A stretch of 64,000 nucleotides of DNA from G963701675 sp963701675 (GTDB taxonomy: Bacteria > Planctomycetota > Planctomycetia > Gemmatales > Gemmataceae): assembly GCA_963701675.1 (NCBI GenBank), contig OY969623.1, forward strand, positions 6,572,001 through 6,636,000. Reading direction: 5' to 3'. Below the pieces are notes generated by a model. That model ran no database searches. It was given only the letters and a program-made list of their open reading frames with translations, and had not been told where the DNA came from. Of this stretch, positions 31,579 through 41,648 are shown in pieces (position 1 is the stretch's first letter; each line of letters begins with the position of its first letter). The translations under genes were made by a program, and so were the position numbers.

Positions 31579-34500
31579 CTAATTCAACTCCGTCGAAAAC
31601 AAATCAAGCGTCGCGTCAGTCGCTTTGGCATCCGCGACACGGGCGATGTGGCGCGGCGCATTCTTCGTGCGGGCCGAAGTAACACCTTCCAATTCAACCG
31701 CAGACGCAGTCGCCGGGCGATCGAAAGTTTGCGCTGGTGTAACAGCCGGTTGCGGATTCTGGGCAGTGTGGCGGAGGTCTATGGGCGCCGATGGCCGTGG
31801 CGCGTCACCGATCGGCAGCGGCGGCCAGTCTCCGGCGTTCAGGGGCACGGCCAGTCCGTAGCCTTCTGAAAGCACGAACTCCGGATGGCCATCGTAGTTG
31901 AAATCACCGGCTACAATGGAATACGTATCGTGACCAACGAAGTGCCGCACTTGCGGCTGAAACGTGCCGTCACCGTTTCCGAGGAAGTAGCTGAAGCCAT
32001 CGTCTGCCATTCCGAGATCGAGGTCGCCGTCGCTATCCACATCAACCGTGACGATCTGAGTTGGAACGCCTACCACGGAGTAAGTAATCGGCGCAGCGAA
32101 CGCCCCGCCGCCCGTGCCGAGGAGAATGCCTAGCGTTGAGATGCCCGAATCAAAGTCGCCTGCTACGGCTAAATCCAGAATGGTATCGCCGTTGTAATCA
32201 CCGACGACGATGTCAACGGGAGCATTATTGGCGGGAAAAGTTCCCAAAACTTGGAATGTCCCGTTGCCGTTGCCCAGCAAGATGCTAATCGCGTCGCCGC
32301 TCCTGCTTCCGGCCGCAATGTCGAGATCACCATCCCCGTTGAGGTCGGCAATCACAACTTCAGTCGGTGATGCCGTGACGGGATAAAGAACGGGGTTCTG
32401 GAAGGTTGCATCCGGCAGGCCAAGCACGATACTCACGGCCCCGCCGACCGCGATCGCAAGGTCCGGCGTGCCGTCTCCGTTCAGGTCGGCCGAGGCCATC
32501 GTCTGCGGTGAGAAGCCGGACGGATAATAGACCGGCGCCGCGAACGTGCCGCCAGTCTGCATGAAGATGTACACGGCGTTGGAGGCCGCACTCATCGTGG
32601 CGAGATCGAGTGCGCCGTCCGCATTGAAATCTCCCGACGCAATGGAATCAGGCGAGGTTGTCGACCCGCCCGATTGCAGGTGCAACGCCATCTGGAAGGT
32701 GCCGTTGCCGTTGCCGCGGAGGACGGCAACACCAGTAGTCGTGCGGTCTTGAATGGCAATGTCCAGGTTGCCGTCGCTGTTGAAGTCGCCGACTTCACCG
32801 CTGCCTCCAAAGCTCCCAGTCAGATAGGGCACGGCCGAGGTGAAAGTACCGTTTCCATTGCCCAGAAGGACGCTGACTCCGCCGCCCGCGGGGACGGCCA
32901 GGTCCGGATGTCCGTCCGCGTTGAAATCTCCGACCATTACGTCATATGGGTCATAACCGACGCCCTCGGTAACGGGCGGCATGAATGACCCGTCGCCACG
33001 GCCGAGCAACGCGGACACGGAATTGCTGGTAAGACTGTTGACAATCGCTAGGTCCGGAATGCCGTCCGAATCAAAATCGCCGACTGCTAACGATTTCGGA
33101 CGGTTTTCAAGCGCAATCTGCCCGGGCGTCGCGAAAGTACCGTCCCCGTTGCCCAACATCACCGACACCGAGTAGCCGTAGAGATTGGCGGCCGCGAGGT
33201 CTTGCCTGCCGTCCAGATTGAAGTCGGCTGCGACAATTTGGATGGGCGAGTCGCCTGCTGCATAGGCGACTGGGGCGCTGAATGATCCGTCACCGTTTCC
33301 GAGAAGGACGTTGACGGTTCCCACCGTCACGAAGTTCGCGACACCGAGGTCCAGATCGCCATCCCCGTTGAAATCGGCGACGGCGACGTACGCCGCATTG
33401 CCCCCGGCCGGATATGACACGCCGTTCTGAAACGTCCCGTTTCCGTTGCTCAGCAAGATCATAACGCTGCCCGGCGTGTAATCGGGAACGGCAAGGTCAG
33501 GAATGTTGTCGCCGTTGAAATCGCCCGCAGCCGCGGGATACGGATTGTCGCCCACCGGCACAAATGGCACCGGGGGCGGAGGCGTATAGTTGGGACCGGT
33601 TCGCACATAAACGACGCCACCGGCCAAACCGCTCAGTCCCACTACGTCTAATTCAGAATCGCCATTGAAATCGGCGACTTCGATGTCGCTCGCAATGAGG
33701 TTATGCGTGCCGCACAGCTTAAAAGTGGCATTGGCGGCGCCGCACATGAAGCTCCCCGAACCGGTGGCAACATCGGTGAGGCCGTCATTGTTGAAATTGA
33801 CCGGAATTAGCAGGCCACTTCCTCCGTTGGAGTGAATGGCGCCTCGAAAGGCCCCATTACCGAGGCCGGTCATGACACCGCCTTGCGATGTCGTGATGTC
33901 GAGGGCGCCGTCGTTATTCACATCGCCGACCGCGACCGAACCGGGCGTACTGTGGATCGCGTAGGAGGTGCGCCGACGGAAACTGCCGAATTGATTTCGC
34001 AGCACAGTGACCGCACTATGTTTGTCGCTGCCGGCGACGATGTCTAAGTCGCCATCGCCGTCAAAATCTCCGGCGGCCAATCGGATCGTGTCTTTAGCGG
34101 TCGGATAATTCTGAGGTGACTTAAATGAGCCGTCGCCGTTGCCGTAGAGCAAGGTCACGAATTTCGTCGGATTGCCGCCGGCAAGGTCGATATTGCCGTC
34201 GCCGTTAAAGTCATGGGCAATGTACTCGAAACCGCTGCTCGCAGATGTTACGGGCGGCTGGAATGTCCCGTTGCCGGCTCCCAGCCGAACAATCGTCGCG
34301 CCGACGCCGTTTGCGGCGACATCGAGTTCGCCGTCGGCGTTGAAGTCGGCGACCACGTTGCTGTAGACGATTTGTCCCATCAGGATCGAGAAAGGGAACA
34401 CGAACGTTCCATTGCCGTTCCCACGAGCGATCGAAACGTCCGGGCCTGCGTCGGTGTAAAGCACATCGAGCCGGTTGTCGTTATCAAAATCGCCGACGGA

Positions 34501-34926
34501 GACGCTGCCCGGAAAGGTGGGAATTGTGCTCAAAAGCGGAGCTTGGAAGGTTCCGTCGCCATTGCCCAACAAGGTTCTCAGGGAGCCACTCGTGCTGATG
34601 ACGAGATCGACTTTCGCATCGTCATTGAAATCGGCGGTGCGCAAGGCGCCGAGATCTTTGTTGATGTTGTACTGCGTCGCCGGCCCGAACGCGCCGCCGC
34701 CAGTTCCGAGCACGACTCTGACGGTGTCGAACTGCGTGTTCACCGACGCCATGTCGAGCATGCCGTCCGAGTTGAAGTCTTGCAAGACCATGTCGGTCGT
34801 AGCTGAGGCCCCCGTCGGGTAAATTGAACCCGCCAGGAAGCTCAACAGCGTCCGCCGCTCCAATGCTTCCACCGTCAATCGTTGAGACGTAAATTGGTTC
34901 TTCCGTCGAGCAAGTCGTCGAGTCAT
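31579..34926 (-). CDS. Gene K: FG-GAP repeat protein, 21 repeats
   Basis: An intact gene of 1,115 residues. The ATG at 34924-34926 (complement) has GGAG seven bases upstream. The signature reads L-T-V-E-A-L-E-R-R-T-L-L-S-F, related to the D-L-L form of E and F. It has 21 loops, and the variant blade V-L-R-N-Q-F-G-S-F-R-R-R is repeat 6. The last repeats (F-N-Y-D-G-H-P) resemble gene T. It closes with A-G-D-W-P-P-L-P-I-G-D-A-P. The tail has P-R-H-I-A-R-V and ends L-F-S-T-E-L-N. Its first 13 residues (M-T-R-R-L-A-R-R-K-N-Q-F-T) match those of J and L although the body belongs to another class, which hints that gene starts have been exchanged between classes. It sits between J and L, which are both of the repeat-5 class. 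Confidence 0.93.
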   Translation of the reverse strand: MTRRLARRKNQFTSQRLTVEALERRTLLSFLAGSIYPTGASATTDMVLQDFNSDGMLDMASVNTQFDTVRVVLGTGGGAFGPATQYNINKDLGALRTADFNDDAKVDLVISTSGSLRTLLGNGDGTFQAPLLSTIPTFPGSVSVGDFDNDNRLDVLYTDAGPDVSIARGNGNGTFVFPFSILMGQIVYSNVVADFNADGELDVAANGVGATIVRLGAGNGTFQPPVTSASSGFEYIAHDFNGDGNIDLAGGNPTKFVTLLYGNGDGSFKSPQNYPTAKDTIRLAAGDFDGDGDLDIVAGSDKHSAVTVLRNQFGSFRRRTSYAIHSTPGSVAVGDVNNDGALDITTSQGGVMTGLGNGAFRGAIHSNGGSGLLIPVNFNNDGLTDVATGSGSFMCGAANATFKLCGTHNLIASDIEVADFNGDSELDVVGLSGLAGGVVYVRTGPNYTPPPPVPFVPVGDNPYPAAAGDFNGDNIPDLAVPDYTPGSVMILLSNGNGTFQNGVSYPAGGNAAYVAVADFNGDGDLDLGVANFVTVGTVNVLLGNGDGSFSAPVAYAAGDSPIQIVAADFNLDGRQDLAAANLYGYSVSVMLGNGDGTFATPGQIALENRPKSLAVGDFDSDGIPDLAIVNSLTSNSVSALLGRGDGSFMPPVTEGVGYDPYDVMVGDFNADGHPDLAVPAGGGVSVLLGNGNGTFTSAVPYLTGSFGGSGEVGDFNSDGNLDIAIQDRTTTGVAVLRGNGNGTFQMALHLQSGGSTTSPDSIASGDFNADGALDLATMSAASNAVYIFMQTGGTFAAPVYYPSGFSPQTMASADLNGDGTPDLAIAVGGAVSIVLGLPDATFQNPVLYPVTASPTEVVIADLNGDGDLDIAAGSRSGDAISILLGNGNGTFQVLGTFPANNAPVDIVVGDYNGDTILDLAVAGDFDSGISTLGILLGTGGGAFAAPITYSVVGVPTQIVTVDVDSDGDLDLGMADDGFSYFLGNGDGTFQPQVRHFVGHDTYSIVAGDFNYDGHPEFVLSEGYGLAVPLNAGDWPPLPIGDAPRPSAPIDLRHTAQNPQPAVTPAQTFDRPATASAVELEGVTSARTKNAPRHIARVADAKATDATLDLFSTELN

Positions 34927-34947
34927 TGGGTCACTCCTCCATTTTTT

Positions 34948-37900
34948 CTAGCGCAACTCCATCGATATCAAATCAACGGGCGAGTCGGTTGTTTCGGGTA
35001 GTGCGATACGGACTATGTGGCGCGGGGCGGGTTTCGTGCGCGGCGAGATCGGCATCGACGGGAGTGGCCCGTCGCCGATCGGCAACGGCGGCCAGGTGCC
35101 GTCGTTGAGAAAAATGGCCACGCCCTGCGTCGTTGTTCCGGCCAAATCGGCAAAGCCATCGGCGTTGAAATCTCCCACCTCGACAGACGAGGCTATGGGA
35201 GCGAAAGTCTGCGGCGTCTGGAAAGTACCGTCGCCGTTGCCGAGCATTAGGTGCACGCCACCTGTAACGACGTCCAGCTTGCCGTCGTTGTTGAAGTCGG
35301 CCACTGCGACCGGACCGAAGCCCTGAAGTTGGATGGGTGGCTGGAAGGTGCCGGCGCCATCGTTCAGCACCACGACCGGATTTGTGGAAGTGGAGACGAC
35401 GAGGTCAGGAGCGCCATCGCCATTGACGTCTGCCGCGACGACAACAGACGGGTTGCCCCCGACGACAACGGCGACCGGGGCGGCGAAGGTGCCGTCGCCG
35501 ACGCCGAACAACAGATTGACGGTGCTGGCATTTTGGAAGTTAGCGGCGGCGATGTCTTGCTTGCCATCGCCGTTGAAGTCGGCAACGGCTAGATCGTAGG
35601 GAAATATGCCGGCCGGGTAGCTGATGAAATCGCTGAAAGTACCATCGCCATTGCTCAGGAGCACGCTCACCGTGCCCGGCGTGTTCGTGTGATTGGCAAC
35701 GGCGAGGTCAGGCGCTCCGTCAGCGTTGAAATCGCCCACCGCCACATCGAAAGGTTGCACGCCGGCAGCGAAGAGTGGTACTTTGAAAGTACCATCTCCG
35801 TTGCCTTTGAGAATGTTTACCGAAATGGTGTCGGAGTTGAGTGCGGCAATGTCTGAATTGGCATCCTCATTAAAGTCCCCGACCAGTACGGCGCCATAAG
35901 GGGCGCCGCCGGCTACATAATTGGTAGGCGCTCGAAATGACCCGTCGCCGTTGTTAAGCAACACAGCGGTTTTGTCGTCTCCTTTGGCGACGGCCAGGTC
36001 TTCCGCGCCGTCATTGTTAAAGTCTCCCGCGGTTACGGACCACAACGAAGTGCCGATGACATAGGTCGTCGGAGCGGAGAAACTACCGTCGCCGACGCCG
36101 AATAGCACGCTGACCACACCGGTGTCGCCGGCAACCGCCACATCTTGTTTCGTGTCGCCGTTGAAGTCGCCGACCGCCACGGCACGAGGAGCATCGCCGG
36201 CTGCATAACTCACAAAGGGCTGAAAAGTCCCGTCCCCGTTGCCCATGTGGACCGAAACTCTGTCGAAGCCCCCCGCGGCAGTCGCAATGTCCTGGTTGCC
36301 GTCACTATCAAAGTCGCCGATTGTTGCGCTGAACGCATCGTCTCCTCCATAAATGGTCGTAGGCCCGAAGGTGCCGTCGCCGTTGCCCAAGTTGATATAG
36401 AGGTCTCGGTAAATGTTGCTGATGATGGCGAAGTCATCGTTGCCGTCGTTGTTGAAGTCGCCGACCGAGATGCTCGTGGGCTGCAAGCCGGTCTCCTCAG
36501 TGATTTGAGACTGGAAACTTCCATCGCCGTTGCCGAGCCTGATTTGCACGGTGCCCGGATGTTGGTTGGTCACGACCGCAATGTCCTGTTTCGCGTCATT
36601 GTTGAAATCACCGACCGCCACACCGGAAGCGCCTCCCGGGCTTACGGAATAAGTGGAAAGGGGGAAGAATCCACCGTCGCCTTTGCCGAGGAGCACGCTC
36701 ACCGAGTTGCTGCCCGCTGTCGTAAGGTCTTGATGGCCGTCGCCGTTGAAATCGCCGAGGGCGAGACTCAGGGCGCCCTGGGTTTTAAGATTGGGATACA
36801 CGAACGTGCCGTCGCCGAGGCCGAACAGAACGTTGACAAAGCCCGCCGAGTTCGCCACGACCAGGTCGAGCCGGCCGTCTCCATCGAGGTCGTGTGTCTC
36901 GATCGAACGAGGAAGGCTTTCAATGATGTTATAACTGGCGCCGGCCTGGAATGTGCCGTCGCCGTTGCCGAGCCGAATGTGAATCAAACTTCCGGCAATG
37001 ACGGCCAGGTCTTGGGCGCCGTCAGCATTGAAGTCACCGCTGGTTTGTTTGGACGGGTTGGTCCCGGCGGGATAGACCGGCGCGAACACAAAACTGCCGG
37101 TGCCCGTGCCCCGCAACACGGTTGCCGTGCTGGCGTCTTTGCTGGCCGCGACCACGTCGGGAAGTCCATCGGCGTTCACATCCAAGATCGTGAATGACTG
37201 TGGCTTGCCGCCGACAAAGTAACTCACCGGCGCCTGAAAGCTGAGATTACCGTTGCCCTTCAGGCTACTTACGATTCCGATGTCCCGTATGACGGCTAGA
37301 TCGAGCGCGCCGTCGCCATCGAAATCGCCCGTCGCCACCGCATTGGGGAATGAACCAGCGGCATACGCTTGCGGAGCGCGAAACCGGCCCGTACCTGTGC
37401 CACGGAGAATGCTCACCGTGCCGGAACTCGTGGAATTGGACACGGCAAGGTCCGGCTTGCCGTCGTTGTTGTAGTCGGCAATGGCCACGCTAGTCGGTTG
37501 CGAGCCGGCGGCGAAGTCCTTCTTCGGTTGGAACATGCCGTCGCCGAACCCGAGGAGGACGCTAACCGTGTTGCCACCAAAATTGGCAGTAACGATGTCG
37601 AGAAAGCCGTCGGAATTTACGTAATCCACCGCTACCGCGAATGGCTGCGATCCGGTCGCAAACGAGACCAGGGCCTGAAAATCGCCGTTACCGTGCCCCA
37701 GAAACACACTGACGCTGCCCGCAGTTGCGTAGTTCGCAACCACGACGTCCCGATAGCTGTCGCCGTTGAAATCTCCGGTAGCTACCGAAAAGGGTGTCAC
37801 GCCAGCCTGAAAGTCCGTACGCGTAGGAAAGCTGCCATCGCCGGCGCCGAATAAGAAGGTCACATCGCTGCCGGAATTGGCTACCACGATGTCCGCGTTG

Positions 37901-38208
37901 CCATCCGCGTCGAAGTCATCCACCGCCAAACTGAGGGGGAGGCTACCCACGGCTGTGTCCAGCTTCGGCTGAAAGGTGCCGTCGTTGTTGCCTAGTAGCA
38001 CGCTAACGGAATTGGCGGCGTTGTTCGCCGTGGCAAGGTCCCAGACGCCGTCGTTGTTGAAGTCGCCGAACGTTACGCCGCGCGGCCCCGCGCCGGTCGC
38101 AAAAGTCGATGCCGCGGCGAAGCTGGGTACGTCCCGGCGCTCCAATGCTTCCACCATCAATCGTTGCGACTTGAAAGGATTCTTCCGTCGAGCAAGTCGT
38201 CGAGTCAT
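34948..38208 (-). CDS. Gene L: FG-GAP repeat protein, 21 repeats
   Basis: An intact gene of 1,086 residues with ATG at 38206-38208 (complement), preceded by GGAG. L-M-V-E-A-L-E-R-R-D-V-P-S-F is near residues 17-30. I count 21 loops. The variant blade L-R-G-T-G-T-G-R-F-R-A-P is repeat 5, and repeat 4 has V-D-Y-V-N-S-D-G. Repeats 1-7 are very close to J, M, N and O, while repeats 9-19 diverge. The last two repeats and the tail (P-R-H-I-V-R-I, ending L-I-S-M-E-L-R) again match J and M closely. This mosaic of conserved ends and a variable middle fits recombination between paralogues. Gaps to both neighbours are about 20 bp. Confidence 0.93.
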   Translation of the reverse strand: MTRRLARRKNPFKSQRLMVEALERRDVPSFAAASTFATGAGPRGVTFGDFNNDGVWDLATANNAANSVSVLLGNNDGTFQPKLDTAVGSLPLSLAVDDFDADGNADIVVANSGSDVTFLFGAGDGSFPTRTDFQAGVTPFSVATGDFNGDSYRDVVVANYATAGSVSVFLGHGNGDFQALVSFATGSQPFAVAVDYVNSDGFLDIVTANFGGNTVSVLLGFGDGMFQPKKDFAAGSQPTSVAIADYNNDGKPDLAVSNSTSSGTVSILRGTGTGRFRAPQAYAAGSFPNAVATGDFDGDGALDLAVIRDIGIVSSLKGNGNLSFQAPVSYFVGGKPQSFTILDVNADGLPDVVAASKDASTATVLRGTGTGSFVFAPVYPAGTNPSKQTSGDFNADGAQDLAVIAGSLIHIRLGNGDGTFQAGASYNIIESLPRSIETHDLDGDGRLDLVVANSAGFVNVLFGLGDGTFVYPNLKTQGALSLALGDFNGDGHQDLTTAGSNSVSVLLGKGDGGFFPLSTYSVSPGGASGVAVGDFNNDAKQDIAVVTNQHPGTVQIRLGNGDGSFQSQITEETGLQPTSISVGDFNNDGNDDFAIISNIYRDLYINLGNGDGTFGPTTIYGGDDAFSATIGDFDSDGNQDIATAAGGFDRVSVHMGNGDGTFQPFVSYAAGDAPRAVAVGDFNGDTKQDVAVAGDTGVVSVLFGVGDGSFSAPTTYVIGTSLWSVTAGDFNNDGAEDLAVAKGDDKTAVLLNNGDGSFRAPTNYVAGGAPYGAVLVGDFNEDANSDIAALNSDTISVNILKGNGDGTFKVPLFAAGVQPFDVAVGDFNADGAPDLAVANHTNTPGTVSVLLSNGDGTFSDFISYPAGIFPYDLAVADFNGDGKQDIAAANFQNASTVNLLFGVGDGTFAAPVAVVVGGNPSVVVAADVNGDGAPDLVVSTSTNPVVVLNDGAGTFQPPIQLQGFGPVAVADFNNDGKLDVVTGGVHLMLGNGDGTFQTPQTFAPIASSVEVGDFNADGFADLAGTTTQGVAIFLNDGTWPPLPIGDGPLPSMPISPRTKPAPRHIVRIALPETTDSPVDLISMELR

Positions 38209-38228
38209 AAGATCACTCCTCCATTTTT

Positions 38229-41200
38229 CTAGCGCAGATCCATCGATATCAAATCAACGGGCGAGTCGGTTGTTTCGGACGCCACGATACGGGCGATGTG
38301 GCGCGGGGCGGGTTTCGTGCGCGGCGAGATCGGCATCGACGGTCGTGGTCCGTCGCCGATCGGCAACGGCGGCCAGATGCCGTCGTTGATGAACACGGCG
38401 ACGCCTTGCGACGTTGTGCCAGTCACATCGAGGAAACCGTCGCCGTTGAAATCCGCCACCGCGACCGAGGTGACGTTGGGGGCGAAACTCATGGGAGTTT
38501 GAAAGCTGCCCGTCGCCATTGCCCAGTTGCAGATTGACGCCGCCGGTGACGATGTCCAGCTTGCCGTCGGCATTGAAATCCCCGACCGCCACTGGACCGA
38601 AGGCGGGTTGCTGGACGTCGGCCTGGAAGGTGCCGTCGCCATGGTTTAATAACACGTACGAATCGCCAATAGTCGAGGCAACCAGGTCTTGATCGCCATC
38701 GCCATCGAAGTCACCTGCGGCGAGGGAAAATGGATTACTGCCGGCGGCGTAGCTGCTAGGCGACAGAAACAAACTACTGCCATTTCCCAGGAGCAAACTT
38801 ATTGTGCCCCCGGCGATTTTGTTAGCCACCGCGGCGTCGGGATTGCCGTCGTTGTTGAAATCGGCCACGACGACCGAATGAGGCGCATCGCCCGCGTATG
38901 AGACGCTAACTTCCCCAAATGATTGGTTGTCCTTGTTCAGCACCACACTGATCAAAGCGGGGGTCGTGTGGTTCCACTCCACGCCTGTCAGGTCGGGTCT
39001 TCCGTCATTGTTGAAGTCCCCGGCATTTATCGCCTGCCAGTTATCGGCGTTGGTGACATAGCGTGATTCCGGCTGGAACGTACCGTCACCGTTGCTGAGG
39101 ACAACGTTCACATATCCTGCTTGGCCAGATTGATGCCGTTCGCCGGCGGCCACATCAGGAATGCCGTCGCCATTGAAGTCGCCGAGGACAAGGTCCGTGC
39201 CTGCGCCGACCTTTTTCCCGTTTTGGAAGGTGGAGTTACCGTTGTTGAGTAGTATCAAAATGTCGCCGGTGTCCGAGTCGGTGGTCACGGCAATGTCATC
39301 AGCGCCGTCGCCGTTGAAATCGCCGACACCGATAGAGGCGGTTGAGTTGCCAACGCCTGAGACCGCTTGCTGAAAGACAAAAGTGCCGTTACCGTTGCCC
39401 AGGAAGATGCTGACGGATCCGTCTTGGTTTCCGTCATGGACTATGGCAAGGTCTAGATTTCCGTCCACATCAAAATCTCCGGCCGCGAGGTCCCTTGGTC
39501 CCGACTCGGCCGTGGAGTAGCTTATTGTCGGTTGGAAGGTGCCGTCGCCGTTGCCAATAAGAACACCGAGGTCGGCAGCGTTCAGGTTGGCGACCGCAAG
39601 GTCTAGCGCACCGTCGCCATTGAAGTCCGCGACGGTTAAGGCCTGCGGCTGCGTCCCTCCGGCCTGATGAAACTGCTGATTGCCGAACGAGCCGTCGCCG
39701 TTACCCAAGACAATGACAATAGGGGAAATGCTGCTTTGCGAGCGCGCAACGGCCAAGTCCTTGTTGCCGTCTCCGTCAAAGTCGGCAATCACAATGTCGC
39801 TTGGGGACAAACCAATCACGATGTTGTTCCCGATTGCGAACGTCCCGTCGCCGTTGCCCAGAAGCAGACCCACGGCCCCGGCCATGCCGAAGCTGATCGC
39901 AGCGAGATCTTGATTACCATCGTTATTGATATCCCCTACGGCGACGTCATTGGTTGGCCCGCCGAAGTCATACACGGCAGACTTGATCAACGTACCGTCG
40001 CCTCTGCCTCTCAAGACATTGACCGAATCCGATCCTGCAACTGAAACCACAAGGTCGAGATGGCTATCAAGGTCGACATCCTCTAATACCAGCGAGGTGG
40101 CGGGTGTCAGAGCGATAAAGTAACTAACGAATGCTTGGAAAGTGCCATCGCCGTTGCCCAAAAGAACGGCAGCTTTCGGCTGCGACTGGCTCCCCACCAC
40201 GAGGTCTAGATTGCCGTCCTCATTCATGTCGCCCGCAGTGACCATACTTGCGGAGGGGACGGCCGGATAAGACATAGGCGCCTGGAATGTGCCATCACCA
40301 TTACCGATGAGCAAACTCACGTTGGTTCCGTTGGCCACCGCGAGGTCCTGGTTACCATCGCCGTTGAAGTCGGCTTTCGTTTGGCCTTGAGGAACCGCGC
40401 CCGCGGGATAGAACGGCGTGAAGTTGAAGTTGCCGCCGCCGGTAGCGCGAAGAACCGTTACTGTGGCTGCAGCTTTGCTGGCCGCCACTACATCCGGCAG
40501 GCCGTCCGCATCCACATCAACGATCGTCATGGACTGTGGCGTGCCGCTGATGGGATAGTCCGCGGGCGGTGCAAAGCTCAGATTGCCGTTGCCTTTCAGG
40601 GCCGTTACGAAACCACTTTCTCGCGTCACGGCCAAATCGAGCGATCCATCGGCATCGAAATCGCCGGTAGCGATCGCGTTCGGATATGATCCGGTTGCGT
40701 AAGACTGTGGCGCTCGGAACCGACCCGTTCCCGTACCCCGAAGAATGCTGACGCCGCCCGTGCTCGAGAAGTTCGACACCGCAATATCCGGCTTGGTGTC
40801 GTTGTTGTAATCGCCAATGGCCACGCTGTTCGGCTGCGAGCCCGCGGCGAAGTCCTTCTTCGGCTGGAACGTGCCGTCGCCGTTGCTGAGCAGCACGCTG
40901 ACGTTATTGCTGCCGTGGTTCGCAGTAACGATGTCGACAAAGCCGTCGTTGTTCACATAATCCACGGCGACCGCGTAGGGCTGCGTGCCGGTGGTGAAGG
41001 ACACGAGGGCTTGAAAATCGCCGTTGCCGTGGCCCAGCAAGACGCTCACTTTGCCGGGGTTGGCAAAGTTCGCAACCACGACGTCGCGATGGTTGTCGCC
41101 GTTGAAATCACCGATTGCCACGGAGAACGGCGTTGTGCCGGCCTGAAAATCCGTCCGCGTCGGGAAGCTCCCGTCGCCGGCGCCAAAGAGGAAAGTTACA

Positions 41201-41538
41201 TCGCTGCCGGAATTGGCCGTGACAATGTCGGTGTTGCCGTCCTTATTGAAGTCATCCATCGCCAGGCTGATAGGAAAGCTGCCGACGGCGTAGTCCAGTT
41301 TCGCCTGAAATGTACCGTAGCTGTTGCCGAGGAGCACACTGACCGAATTGGCGCCGTTGTTGGCGGTGGCGATGTCCCCGTTCCCGTCGTTGTTGAAATC
41401 TCCCCAGGCGACGCCGCGCGGCCCGGCGCCGGTAATGTAGCTGGGGGCCGCCAAAAAGCTGGGCTGGTCCCGGCGCTCCAGATGTTCCAGCAGCAGCCGG
41501 TGGGATAACCTTGATCGATGTTTTTGCGAGTATTTCAC
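38229..41538 (-). CDS. Gene M: FG-GAP repeat protein, 21 repeats, GTG start, one frameshift
   Basis: I place the start at the GTG complementary to 41536-41538, because AGGAG lies seven bases upstream. The open frame continues further upstream, but that part reads through a 32-bp hairpin. L-L-L-E-H-L-E-R-R-D-Q-P-S-F is the signature. One extra base in the CCC run at 38509-38511 breaks the frame between repeats 20 and 21: L-G-N-G-D-G should continue S-F-Q-T-P-M-S-F. The joined frame has about 1,102 residues, 21 loops and the normal end W-P-P-L-P-I-G-D-G-P plus a tail with P-R-H-I-A-R-I. Without the repair the last blade and tail are lost. The variant blade is repeat 5. M is nearly identical to J over long stretches. 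Confidence 0.85.
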
Positions 41539-41545
41539 GACATAT

Positions 41546-41550
41546 CTCCT
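41546..41550 (-). promoter_or_regulatory. Ribosome binding site deciding the GTG start of gene M
   Basis: The minus strand reads AGGAG followed by seven bases and GTG. The ATG inside that spacer runs straight into TGA, so it cannot be the start. The same arrangement, with the same GTG-AAA codons, precedes gene N. Confidence 0.65.
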
Positions 41551-41572
41551 AACCGATTTCGATTTGTGATTT

Positions 41573-41644
41573 TGTAGGGTGGGTGGAGTCTTCGGAACCC
41601 ACCGGCGGGGAGCGGTGGGTTCCGAAGACTCCACCCACCCTACA
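41573..41644. repeat. Perfect 32-bp hairpin between M and N
   Basis: Arms 41573-41604 and 41613-41644 pair perfectly over 32 bp around an 8-base loop. The outer ends read TGTAGGGTGGGTGGAGTC. The hairpin starts four bases beyond the stop codon of N. A second copy lies between N and O. The long perfect arms suggest a mobile palindromic (REP- or MITE-like) element. It could also protect or terminate the transcript of N, although no T-run follows. Confidence 0.8.
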
Positions 41645-41648
41645 CCTG